Of a DNA stretch of 64,000 nucleotides, positions 50,827 through 57,841 are shown piece by piece. Under the pieces are notes generated by a model. The model was not told the origin of the DNA and searched no databases. It was given only the letters and a program-made list of their open reading frames with translations. This DNA is from Methylocapsa sp. S129. Its GTDB lineage: Bacteria; Pseudomonadota; Alphaproteobacteria; Rhizobiales; Beijerinckiaceae. The stretch is taken from NCBI RefSeq assembly GCF_009765995.1, contig NZ_LMUI01000050.1, forward strand, positions 52,742 to 116,741, written 5' to 3'. Each line of letters starts with the position of its first letter. Position 1 is the stretch's first letter. A program made the translations under genes and the position numbers.

Positions 50827-51075
50827 ATGGCAACCACGGTCACGGTGAAAGGCCAAGTCACCCTATCCAAAGCCATCCGCGACGCTGCGGGGATTCGACC
50901 CGGCGACCGCGTGACCGTGCGTGTTCGGCCTGAACGCGGCGTGATTATCGAAGCGGAGGCTGTCGTCAGCGGCGAGGATGCCTATCGCCTGCGGCTTGAG
51001 GATATGAGTCGCCGACGGCCCATTTGCGACGTCTCGACCGAGGACATCATGCGGATGACGAGAGGCGACGATTGA
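50827..51075 (+). CDS. AbrB/MazE/SpoVT-type antitoxin (VapB-like), orphaned
   Basis: An 82-residue protein beginning MATTVTVKGQVTLSKAIRDA, the AbrB-type swapped-hairpin DNA-binding domain (GQVTLSKAIRDAAGIRPGDRV), followed by a short C-terminal tail that would bind a PIN toxin. GGAG lies nine bases before the ATG at 50827. Its stop overlaps a TTG that starts a PIN-like reading frame cut off after about 11 codons by a repeat, so the antitoxin has lost its toxin. Confidence 0.85.
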   Translation: MATTVTVKGQVTLSKAIRDAAGIRPGDRVTVRVRPERGVIIEAEAVVSGEDAYRLRLEDMSRRRPICDVSTEDIMRMTRGDD

Positions 51076-51105
51076 GCTTCGTCGACGCGAATGCCGCCGC
51101 TAGGT
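51072..51105 (+). pseudogene. Remnant of a PIN-domain (VapC-type) toxin start
   Basis: A TTG overlapping the antitoxin stop (ATTGA) begins MSFVDANAAA, which fits the first strand of a PIN domain (FVDAN with the first catalytic Asp). At about 51106 the sequence switches into a MITE-like repeat and no other PIN sequence follows. The toxin is thus truncated and inactive. Confidence 0.6.
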
Positions 51106-51293
51106 CGTCATTGCGAGCGGAGCGAAGCAATCCAGAGGTCGTGACGGTTGCTCGTCTGCGCCGCGTCCATTGGGAGTTTCGCAGTCAGGCTCGCGGCATC
51201 GTCTTCCCGATGTAATCATTGCCTTTGCAAGCGTATCGAACAATCCAGTGACCGTCTCGATCTCTGGATTGCTTCGCTCCGCTCGCAATGACG
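51106..51293. repeat. MITE-like element with 32-bp perfect terminal inverted repeats
   Basis: The ends 51106-51137 and 51262-51293 are exact reverse complements (starting CGTCATTGCGAGCGGAGCG). The 124-bp middle has no coding capacity. This is the dispersed element type that, when translated, gives RAERSNPE-like peptides in many proteobacterial genomes. It interrupts the toxin gene and reaches to just before the DEAD-box helicase 3' end. Confidence 0.9.
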
Positions 51294-51332
51294 ATAGGGC
51301 GCCGCCTGATAATTATCCGGCGCCCCCGCGTT

Positions 51333-52646
51333 TTACCTCGCCGGCGCGGTCTTCGCCTGGAAGGCCGGTCGCGTGCGTTGGCCCTGGCGGGCGCGGTGCG
51401 GCTGGCCGGGGCGGCCGTTCTGGGCGCGTCGGGGATCATTATGGGGCGCGTGATGCGGTCGGTCAGGCGTCGGAGTCGTCGTCGCCTTGCGGATGACCGG
51501 CGCCGGGGCCGGGCCGTTGACGCCGCGCCGGTCGATCGTGAAGATGCGCTGGCGCGTCAGGCGTTCGATGTTGCGCAGCAGATCGCGCTCCGTCCCATCG
51601 CAAAGCGAAATCGCATTGCCTTCATGGCCAGCGCGGGCGGTACGCCCGATCCGGTGCACATAGGCTTCGGCGACATCGGGCAATTCGAAATTGACGACAT
51701 GGGTGACGCCATCGATATCGATGCCGCGCGCGGCGATATCGGTAGCCACGAGCGCACGCGCATTGCCGGCGCGGAAGGAGGCGAGCGCGCGTTCGCGCTG
51801 GCCCTGGCTCTTGTTGCCGTGAATGGCGAGCGCGCTAATCCCCGCTTCATCCAAAGTCTGGGCGACGCGGTCGGCGCCGCGCTTGGTGCGCGTGAAGACG
51901 AGCGTGCGCGACATTTTCTCGTCCTTGAACAATTCGACGAGCATGTCGCGCTTGCGCGGACCGTCGACGAAAATGATCTGCTGTTCGACGCGGTCGGCCG
52001 TCTTGGCGATCGGCGTCACGGCGACTTCCAGCGGATCGTGCAGCAATTCGCCCGCGAGTTTGCGAATGTCGGTCGGCATGGTCGCGGAGAAGAACAGGTT
52101 CTGGCGCTTTTTCGGCAGGTCGCGCACGACGCGGCGGATCGATTTGACGAAGCCGAGATCGAGCATCTGGTCGACTTCGTCGAGGACGAAGAATTCCGTG
52201 TCGCGAAGCTGCGCGACGCGCGCGTCCATATGATCGACGAGACGGCCAGGGGTCGCGACGAGAACATCGAGGCCTTTGGCCAAAGCCTTGATCTGCGCGC
52301 CATGCGGCACGCCGCCAAACACCACGGCGATGGCGAACGGCAGGCCCGCGCTCAGGTCGCGAAAGCTCTGGGCGATCTGGCTGGCGAGTTCGCGCGTCGG
52401 GCTCAAGACGAGCACGCGGGCGCCGCCGCGCGGCGCGGCGCGGGGATGGGTCAGGAGGTGGTTGAGGATCGGCAGAGCGAAAGCGGCGGTCTTGCCGGTT
52501 CCGGTCTGGGCGATGCCAATGAGATCGCGCCCCGCCATCAGAGCGGGAATGGCCTGCGCCTGGATCGGCGTCGGCTTGGTGTAACCCATTTGAGTCACAG
52601 CGGTGACGAGCGGCGCGGCAAGGCCGAAGCCGTTAAAGTTTTCCAA
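51333..52646 (-). CDS. rhlE: DEAD-box RNA helicase, RhlE-like
   Basis: A 437-residue helicase with the usual motif order: FNGFGLAAPLVTAVTQMGYTKPTPIQAQ (Q motif), AQTGTGKT (I), PTRELASQ (Ia), TPGRL (Ib), VLDEVDQ (II, DEVD), SATM (III), VATDIAARGIDI (V) and HRIGRTARAG (VI). The C-terminal tail is basic and Pro/Arg-rich. The start is a TTG at 52646; the family N-terminus fits and a stop lies just upstream. It works in RNA remodelling, probably ribosome assembly, mRNA decay or cold response. Confidence 0.92.
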   Translation of the reverse strand: MENFNGFGLAAPLVTAVTQMGYTKPTPIQAQAIPALMAGRDLIGIAQTGTGKTAAFALPILNHLLTHPRAAPRGGARVLVLSPTRELASQIAQSFRDLSAGLPFAIAVVFGGVPHGAQIKALAKGLDVLVATPGRLVDHMDARVAQLRDTEFFVLDEVDQMLDLGFVKSIRRVVRDLPKKRQNLFFSATMPTDIRKLAGELLHDPLEVAVTPIAKTADRVEQQIIFVDGPRKRDMLVELFKDEKMSRTLVFTRTKRGADRVAQTLDEAGISALAIHGNKSQGQRERALASFRAGNARALVATDIAARGIDIDGVTHVVNFELPDVAEAYVHRIGRTARAGHEGNAISLCDGTERDLLRNIERLTRQRIFTIDRRGVNGPAPAPVIRKATTTPTPDRPHHAPHNDPRRAQNGRPGQPHRARQGQRTRPAFQAKTAPAR

Positions 52647-53061
52647 TTTAATTTTCTTTCAAACAGCCGCGTAGGGCGCTGGAGGATTCCAGCGCTGCGG
52701 CAAGAGGTTTGTTGAGAGGGACGCCCTGCGTGTCTGGGCTGTCGAGCGGCATTCAAACAGGCGCTCAGCAGGAGGACGTTTGGACATCCTTCACGCAGCC
52801 GGCGCGCATCGACCGCCATCAGGCGGTGACGTCCTCATGAATGATGCGGCGCAACAAGTCAAGGAAAATGCGTCACTCGCCCTCCCAATCGTCATGGCCG
52901 TGCTTGTCACGGCCATCCCCGAGCGAATGCGCAGCATTCGTCCGCACGCGGCGCCGTTGCAAACAATTTGCAAGGTTAGCGGATACGGCTCGGCGTGGAT
53001 GGCCGTGACAAGCACGGCGATGACGGCAAGGCTGAGGAGACTCTTGCGCGATAGACACCGT
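52647..53061. other. Intergenic region with helicase leader and an inverted repeat
   Basis: About 415 bp. The helicase-proximal part, read leftward as 5' leader, has a perfect hairpin at 52676-52695 (GCGCTGGA / TCCAGCGC, 4-nt loop). The middle holds the MITE-like inverted repeat listed separately. No gene is seen. Confidence 0.55.
52890..53025. repeat. MITE-like inverted repeat, 29-bp ends
   Basis: Ends 52890-52918 and 52997-53025 are reverse complements with two mismatches at most (CGTCATGGCCGTGCTTGTC at the left, GACAAGCACGGCGATGACG at the right). The 78-bp middle is non-coding. This repeat end is of a type common in rhizobial genomes and differs from the 51106-51293 element. Confidence 0.82.
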
Positions 53062-53496
53062 TCACGTCGAAGAATCCGTCGATTTGATCAGCACGCAGCC
53101 GTTGATCAGCCAGGAGCCGTCGGGCTGGCGCGCGAGCTTGTAGAGCGCTTTCCACACCACATTGTCGTCGTCGACGATCGTCAGGATCTGCGAAGCATTG
53201 TCGCCCTCAACCTCCGCTTCGCCAAAATCGACGCTGCGATGGCGGTAGACCGGCGCATAGCTGCCGCGAACCATGGCGAGGAAAGTATCGGGATCGGCGA
53301 ACATCGTCTTGATCGCGGGGGCGGCAAGCGCATAAGCCGCCGCGGCGTCGTCATGGGCGAAGGCGTCGAGCTGCCGCTCGATCAGCGCGCGTGCGCCCTG
53401 TGCGCCGCCCGAACTGTCGCCGGCCGAAGCGGGCGCCGCGAACAGAGCAAACGTCAAACCGATGAGCGAAAGGATGCCAATGCGCGCGCTTGCCAT
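53062..53496 (-). CDS. DUF4864 exported protein
   Basis: A 144-residue protein with a signal peptide (ILSLIGLTFALFAAPASA) and a DUF4864 body: IERQLDAFAHDDAAAAYALAAPAIKTMFADPDTFLAMVRGSYAPVYRHRSVDF, then a beta-rich end (WKALYKLARQPDGSWLINGCVL). The fold is NTF2-like; function unknown. AGGAGG precedes the ATG. Confidence 0.83.
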   Translation of the reverse strand: MASARIGILSLIGLTFALFAAPASAGDSSGGAQGARALIERQLDAFAHDDAAAAYALAAPAIKTMFADPDTFLAMVRGSYAPVYRHRSVDFGEAEVEGDNASQILTIVDDDNVVWKALYKLARQPDGSWLINGCVLIKSTDSST

Positions 53497-53584
53497 GATC
53501 GCCTCCTGCGACGGCCCTGCGCGAAGTAACGAATCAAAGGCGCGAAAGTTTCAAGCGCCATAAGGAAGAGAGGCGTCAGAATCG

Positions 53585-53624
53585 GCGGCGACAGCGCTCC
53601 TCGTGGGGAGATCGCTGTCGCCGC
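53585..53624 (-). terminator. Strong hairpin after the MDR oxidoreductase gene
   Basis: A 12-bp stem (53585-53596 with 53613-53624; core CGGCGACAGCG / CGCTGTCGCCG) and a loop that can fold further (CTCC/GGAG). It lies 16 bp downstream of the stop of the leftward oxidoreductase gene. No T-run follows. Confidence 0.5.
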
Positions 53625-53640
53625 GCGGAGCGACTGGAGG

Positions 53641-54666
53641 TCAGACCATCTCCACGACAATCTTGCCGAACGGGCCGCGATCGAGATGGTCGAGGGCCCG
53701 CGGCAGATCGGCGAGCTTGTAGCGCGCGTCGATGACGGGCTTCAGCGCCAGGCGGTCGATCGTGCGGGTCATATCTTCCAGAGCCCGGCGGTGGCCGACG
53801 CCGATGCCTTGAATCGCAACGCCTTTCAGCATCAGCGGGCCGACCGGGCCCGACACTTCGAAGCCTTCCAGCACGCCGATGACCGAAATGCGCCCGCCTA
53901 CCGCCGCCGCCTCGATCGAGCGCCCGAGATTGGCGCCGCCGACGGTTTCGAGAATATGGTCGACGCCGCGCTCCCCCGTCAGTCCATAAACCGCCTCGAC
54001 CCAATTGCCCGCGTTGCGATTGACGCCATGCGCGGCGCCAAGCGCCTTGGCTCTGACGAGTTTGTCGTCGCTGCGGGACACGACGATCGCCTCGGCCCCA
54101 TGCGCTTTGGCGATCTGCAAGCCGAACAGGGCGACACCGCCGGTGCCATGCACGAGGACGGTTTGGCCGACGCGCAGGGCGCCGCGTTCGACAAGCGCGA
54201 ACCAGGCCGTCAACGCCGCGCAGGGCAAAGTGCTGGCCTCGGCGTCGCTGAGACTCGTCGGCGCCGCCGATAGCCAGTCTTCTGGGAGCGCGAGATATTC
54301 GGAAAGGACGCCCTGGTAAAAACCGCCGAGCGTCTGGTAGGGCGGCCTCCGCGCCGTGCCGGCGTTGAGCCCGTCGATCCAGCCGGGCGAGAAGGTCGAA
54401 ATCACGCGGTCGCCGCGTTTGAACCGCGTCGCGCCGCCGCCGACGGCTTCCACGATTCCCGCCATGTCGGAGGCGGGAGAGAAGGGAAACGACAGCGCCA
54501 AGCCCATGCCGGTCTCGATCGCCATCTTGTCGCGATAATTGAGCGAGACGGCCGAAACCTTGACCAGAATCTCGCCCGCCGCCGGTTGGGGAACGGGGGT
54601 CGCCGCCAGCGTCAGCCGGTCGCGGCCGAGCGCATCCATGGTCCAGCGTCGCATCGTCTCGGTCAT
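53641..54666 (-). CDS. Zinc-independent MDR family oxidoreductase (quinone reductase-like)
   Basis: A 341-residue medium-chain dehydrogenase/reductase: GroES-like domain (VSLNYRDKMAIETGMG, SDMAGIVEAVGGG), cofactor loop LVHGTGGVALFGLQIAKA, and terminal HLDRGPFGKIVVE. Zinc-ligand cysteines and the structural zinc loop are missing, pointing to the quinone oxidoreductase-like branch. Three close ATGs exist (54678, 54672, 54666); 54666 has GGAG at six bases. It is divergent from a LysR gene that likely controls it. Confidence 0.86.
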   Translation of the reverse strand: MTETMRRWTMDALGRDRLTLAATPVPQPAAGEILVKVSAVSLNYRDKMAIETGMGLALSFPFSPASDMAGIVEAVGGGATRFKRGDRVISTFSPGWIDGLNAGTARRPPYQTLGGFYQGVLSEYLALPEDWLSAAPTSLSDAEASTLPCAALTAWFALVERGALRVGQTVLVHGTGGVALFGLQIAKAHGAEAIVVSRSDDKLVRAKALGAAHGVNRNAGNWVEAVYGLTGERGVDHILETVGGANLGRSIEAAAVGGRISVIGVLEGFEVSGPVGPLMLKGVAIQGIGVGHRRALEDMTRTIDRLALKPVIDARYKLADLPRALDHLDRGPFGKIVVEMV

Positions 54667-54757
54667 ATCCATCTCCATTGTTGGGGGCGCCCTTTGGGCA
54701 GTCTGAACAGAGGATACCGTTGCTTTTTGGTCGGCAGTGGCGATAATCTTTCCATCT

Positions 54758-54780
54758 ATTGTAGCTGCAAGATCGACAAT
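54758..54780. promoter_or_regulatory. Putative LysR operator between MDR gene and lysR
   Basis: An inverted repeat ATTGT-N13-ACAAT lies eight bases before the lysR ATG, in the divergent gap. It contains the T-N11-A theme used by LysR regulators. The region is AT-rich relative to its flanks. Confidence 0.45.
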
Positions 54781-54788
54781 CGAGACCC

Positions 54789-55691
54789 ATGAGCGATCGT
54801 TTAAACGGCGTATCCGTCTTCGTCGAAGCCGTGGAAGCGGGAGGTTTTTCAGCCGCCGCCGCCCGGCTAAACCTGTCGCGCTCGGCGGTGGGCAAAACTA
54901 TCGCGCGCCTGGAGACGCGCCTCGGCGCCCGCCTGTTTCATCGAACCACGCGAAGCCAGAACCTGACCGAGGACGGTCAGGCCTTTTACGAACGTTGCTT
55001 GCGGGCTCTTGATGAGATCCGCATGGGCGAAGCGATGCTCGATTCGGGACGGCGGGAGGTCGCTGGGCGGTTGCGCGTCTCGGCGCCGATGTTGTTCGGC
55101 CGCCGCTGCGTCGCGCCGATCCTCACGGATCTGGCGCGCCAGCACCCGAAACTGGAGCTCGATCTCAATTTCAGCGACCGGCTGGTCGATCTGAGGGAAG
55201 ACGGTTTCGATCTCGCCATCCGCAACGGCGCGCCAGGCGATGGAGCGGGACTGATGATCCGCCGGATCGCCTATCAGCGCATGACGGTCTGCGCCGCGCC
55301 GGCCTATCTCAAGGCGCGCGGAACGCCGCGAACCATCGACGAGATTCGAGATCACGACGCCATCGCCTATGGACGATCGGGATACGATCTCCACTGGCGG
55401 TTTCCGGTCGAAGGCGCGCCGCCCGTTGCGATCATGCCGAAGGCCCGGCTACGCTTCGACGATCTGGAGGCGATCGCTGACGCCGCCGTCGCCGGCATGG
55501 GGCTCGCATGGCTGTCATGCTGGCTGATCCGCGAGCGCGTCCTTTCCGGCGAACTCGTCCGCGTGCTCGGCAATCGGCCGGGCCTCCTTTTCGATATTCA
55601 CGCCCTTTGGCCGCAAACGCCGCATCTGCCGCTTCGCGTGCGCCTCGCGGTCGACACGCTCGCCAAAGCGCTGCCGAAAATCATGAATTGA
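54789..55691 (+). CDS. LysR family transcriptional regulator
   Basis: A 300-residue regulator with the N-terminal winged HTH (GVSVFVEAVEAGGFSAAAARLNLSRSAVGKTIARLETRLGARLFHRTTRS) and a ligand-binding domain (VSAPMLFGRRCVAPILTDL; DLAIRNGAP). The layout and RTTRS-type signature match the CrgA-like branch. It is divergent from the MDR oxidoreductase, the usual layout for a target gene. Confidence 0.93.
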   Translation: MSDRLNGVSVFVEAVEAGGFSAAAARLNLSRSAVGKTIARLETRLGARLFHRTTRSQNLTEDGQAFYERCLRALDEIRMGEAMLDSGRREVAGRLRVSAPMLFGRRCVAPILTDLARQHPKLELDLNFSDRLVDLREDGFDLAIRNGAPGDGAGLMIRRIAYQRMTVCAAPAYLKARGTPRTIDEIRDHDAIAYGRSGYDLHWRFPVEGAPPVAIMPKARLRFDDLEAIADAAVAGMGLAWLSCWLIRERVLSGELVRVLGNRPGLLFDIHALWPQTPHLPLRVRLAVDTLAKALPKIMN

Positions 55692-55703
55692 CCGCCGGCC
55701 GCG

Positions 55704-56090
55704 TCACCACAATCTCCCGACGCCATAGGCGTCGAGGATTTGCTCGTTCGAGACGAGAACAAGATTTTCCAGCATTGCCTGGGCGATCAGCATTCGGTCG
55801 AACGGATCGCGGTGAGGACCTGGCAAGGCTCCACCGACCTGGCCGTGTCGAAGGCTGATCGGCAGGCCAAGGAATCCCTGGTCGGCGATTGCCCTTTCGA
55901 GATCGCCGACAATGGCGGCGAGGCCGGGCAGTTTGCCGATGCGATGTTTCGTCGTTATTTCCCAGGCGGACGCGGCGCTGACGAATATGCCATTGCCTTC
56001 GTCCGCTATCGCCGATTTAGCGGCGGCGGACAGTGCGTCGTCGCCGGCCAGCCACCAAAGAAACGCGTGTGTGTCGAGCAGCAATTGCAC
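55704..56090 (-). CDS. vapC: PIN-domain toxin (VapC-type) of a Phd-linked toxin-antitoxin pair
   Basis: A 128-residue ribonuclease-type toxin. It begins MQLLLDTHAFLWWLAGD with the first Asp, keeps ITTKHRIGKLPGL and HRDPFDRMLIAQAMLENLVLVSNE, holding the other acidic residues. GTG start at 56090, one base after the antitoxin stop, with GGGAG inside the antitoxin end. The longer frame to 56177 is shadow of the antitoxin gene. This PIN subtype is usually paired with Phd/YefM-type antitoxins, as here. Confidence 0.88.
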   Translation of the reverse strand: MQLLLDTHAFLWWLAGDDALSAAAKSAIADEGNGIFVSAASAWEITTKHRIGKLPGLAAIVGDLERAIADQGFLGLPISLRHGQVGGALPGPHRDPFDRMLIAQAMLENLVLVSNEQILDAYGVGRLW

Positions 56091-56091
56091 G

Positions 56092-56325
56092 TCACTGCTC
56101 CCACGCGGCCAACTGCTGCTCGGGCAGCGGATCGAAGAATTCGGGTCCGACGCTGATGATTCCGCTGAGCGCGCCAAACCGGCGCTTTGTCGCGGGCGGT
56201 TGGAAGGGCGTCAGCTTGGCGATCGGTTTCTTGCCGCGCGCCAGCACGATTTCCTCACCCGCCTCGACAAGTGCAAGAAGCTGCGACAACGTCGTCTTTG
56301 CCGTGTGAATCGTGACAGTTTTCAT
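56092..56325 (-). CDS. Phd/YefM family antitoxin
   Basis: A 77-residue antitoxin beginning MKTVTIHTAKTTLSQLLALV then EAGEEIVLARGKKPIAKLTP, the standard Phd DNA-binding domain; the C-terminal tail (EFFDPLPEQQLAAWE) is the toxin-binding part. GAGGGG precedes the ATG. It is followed one base later by the PIN toxin gene. Two palindromes at 56335-56358 upstream are the probable autoregulatory operator. Confidence 0.9.
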   Translation of the reverse strand: MKTVTIHTAKTTLSQLLALVEAGEEIVLARGKKPIAKLTPFQPPATKRRFGALSGIISVGPEFFDPLPEQQLAAWEQ

Positions 56326-56727
56326 GGCCCCTCGCTTAGCTAAGATTATTTAGCTAAGAAGCCTTCGCTTGTCCACTTCGTGCGCGGCGAGATCAAGAGT
56401 ACGGTTGGGACCGTGAAGTGAGATCGGCAACGCGCCGATTTGAGCAACTGCCGTTGGTTTGACTCGAAAGCGAAGCAGGTTGCCGCGACCGACCCATCGT
56501 GAAGTTCTTCCTGAAATACCGTTGCCAATCAACCACAAGAAGTGGAGATCGCGCCCTTCCGGCCCTCACATGGACTTTGCCCACGCCATGCGCTACAAGG
56601 TCGCATCACGTTTAGGCCGAAGACTTTGCCGCGCCCCTACCATGGCCCTGCTCAAGACCTCTATCAAACGCGATCAACCCGGCCCGCGCGAGCAGGCCAA
56701 ACTCGATACTGACGTCAAGGAATGAAT
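56326..56727. other. Intergenic region upstream of antitoxin and cold-shock genes
   Basis: About 400 bp with the antitoxin operator on the left and the cold-shock gene leader on the right. A 27-codon frame (ATG at 56642) ends at 56725, three bases before the preferred cold-shock start, and may be a leader frame. I do not support any of the longer frames crossing the region. Confidence 0.45.
56335..56358 (-). promoter_or_regulatory. Twin-palindrome operator of the toxin-antitoxin operon
   Basis: Two copies of the 8-bp palindrome TTAGCTAA (56336-56343 and 56350-56357), centres 14 bp apart, lie 10-32 bp before the antitoxin start codon. Phd-type antitoxins bind paired palindromes at this place to repress their own operon. 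Confidence 0.7.
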
Positions 56728-56937
56728 ATGGCTACGGGAACTGTGAAGTGGTTTAACGGCGAAAAAGGCTATGGCTTTATTCAGCCGGACAATGGCGGCA
56801 AGGACGTATTCGTCCACATCAGCGCCGTCGAACAGGCTGGATTGCGCAGCCTGAATGAAGGTCAGAAGATCAGCTACGACGAGACCGCCGACAAGCGGAC
56901 CGGCAAGTCGTCGGCGACGAATCTCAAGGCCGTCTGA
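56728..56937 (+). CDS. Cold-shock protein (CspA family)
   Basis: A 69-residue OB-fold RNA chaperone. It shows RNP1 (KGYGFIQP) and RNP2 (DVFVHISAV) after [12 protein letters not shown]. The ATG at 56728 has AAGGA six bases upstream; an ATG at 56722 is less well placed. Length and sequence are normal for the family. A hairpin follows. Confidence 0.95.
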   Translation: MATGTVKWFNGEKGYGFIQPDNGGKDVFVHISAVEQAGLRSLNEGQKISYDETADKRTGKSSATNLKAV

Positions 56938-57311
56938 ACATTTTATCGAACAGCTTTCGCCGGCGGGATTTTTCCGCCGGCGAGGTTGTGACTCTATGCC
57001 TTAGAAGTGAAATTTCCGCCGCGGCAATATCCGAAACAGGCTGCCGCGCCGCCGATGAGCTCCAGGAACGATCCTCGACCGTGGAAACCCCGGTCGCGCA
57101 TGCTCCGCTTCATCCTCCATCGATACGATCCTGATACGACCGGGCCAACGAGCGCGGCGGTCTGATTGCGCCCTCCCCTCTGCCGATCGCCCCGGCCGTA
57201 GCGCGATGACAAATTACGCGCTAACCTCGGTATTGGACGACCCGTCAGGGCGGCCCAACATAGAGAAGCGGGGCCATTTCAAACCCGGGGGCGTTTACAG
57301 GGAGAAAAAAT
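56938..57311. other. Intergenic region, about 370 bp
   Basis: Apart from the hairpin after the cold-shock gene, I see no gene, repeat or recognised RNA here. The right end carries the GGGAG box for the next small gene. Confidence 0.45.
56957..56983 (+). terminator. Hairpin after the cold-shock gene
   Basis: A perfect 10-bp stem (TCGCCGGCGG / CCGCCGGCGA) with a T-rich 7-nt loop, 19 bp after the stop. No T-run follows the stem, so termination may be partial or Rho-aided. Confidence 0.5.
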
Positions 57312-57611
57312 ATGTCGGGCACTCTCATCAATATCATCATCCAATTGATCGGCGGCGCGATCGGCGGCAATGCCGCAGGCGGCGCAGCCAGCAATGTGAG
57401 TCTGGGAACCGCCGGCAATACGGTCGCCGGCGCGGTCGGCGGCATCGCCGGCGGGACGCTGCTGACCTCGCTCATTCCGATGCTCTCGGGAGGCGCCGGC
57501 GGCGTGGATATTGGCGCCATGGCCGGGCAACTGGTCGGCGGCGGCGTAGCCGGGGCCATCGTGACCGCGGTCGTCGGCCTCGTCATGAACAATATGAAGA
57601 AGACGACCTGA
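57312..57611 (+). CDS. Glycine-rich hydrophobic small protein, 99 aa
   Basis: Function unknown. It is almost all Gly, Ala, Ile, Val and Leu, with GGAIGGNAAGGAAS, GGIAGGTLLTSL and GGGVAGAIVTAVVG segments like glycine zippers, and a short basic end (MNNMKKTT). It probably inserts in a membrane or self-assembles; bacteriocin-like peptides also have this look. GGGAG precedes the ATG. Similar small proteins occur in rhizobia without assigned role. Confidence 0.75.
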   Translation: MSGTLINIIIQLIGGAIGGNAAGGAASNVSLGTAGNTVAGAVGGIAGGTLLTSLIPMLSGGAGGVDIGAMAGQLVGGGVAGAIVTAVVGLVMNNMKKTT

Positions 57612-57691
57612 GAATTCCACGGTCCATTCGGATCGCCGCCGCCGCTGCGGGCGCATCGAAGCCGGTCAGGGAAGAATGAACCCCGGAAAGG

Positions 57692-57790
57692 CTTCGTAGC
57701 GCGCGCAGGGGCGCGCCCGATACAATCGCGCAAGGCGCTCGCGCGCGCTATGAAGTCGGCGCGGCCCGATTTGCCGCGCCTCTGTCGCGA
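57692..57790 (+). promoter_or_regulatory. Structured leader upstream of the decarboxylase gene
   Basis: The region has a long-range inverted repeat, 57692-57706 with 57741-57755 (CTTCGTAGCGCGCGC / GCGCGCGCTATGAAG, one mismatch), then a hairpin 57758-57780 (GGCGCGG / CCGCGCC). The segment up to 57841 adds a GTCGC/GCGAC pair followed by a T-rich run. This suggests a regulatory leader RNA, but I cannot assign it to a known class. Confidence 0.4.
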
Positions 57791-57841
57791 AACTGTCAAA
57801 CTCTGCGGCGACGGTGATTTTTTATCGGGGAATCGGGCCGC

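Noticed and set aside
51024..51215. 63-codon frame containing RAERSNPE-type peptide
   Set aside because: It is translated MITE sequence fused to a toxin remnant, not a functional gene.
56459..56725. 88-codon frame before the cold-shock gene
   Set aside because: It has no ribosome-binding site and crosses the expected promoter/leader; only its last 27 codons were kept as a weak leader-frame idea.
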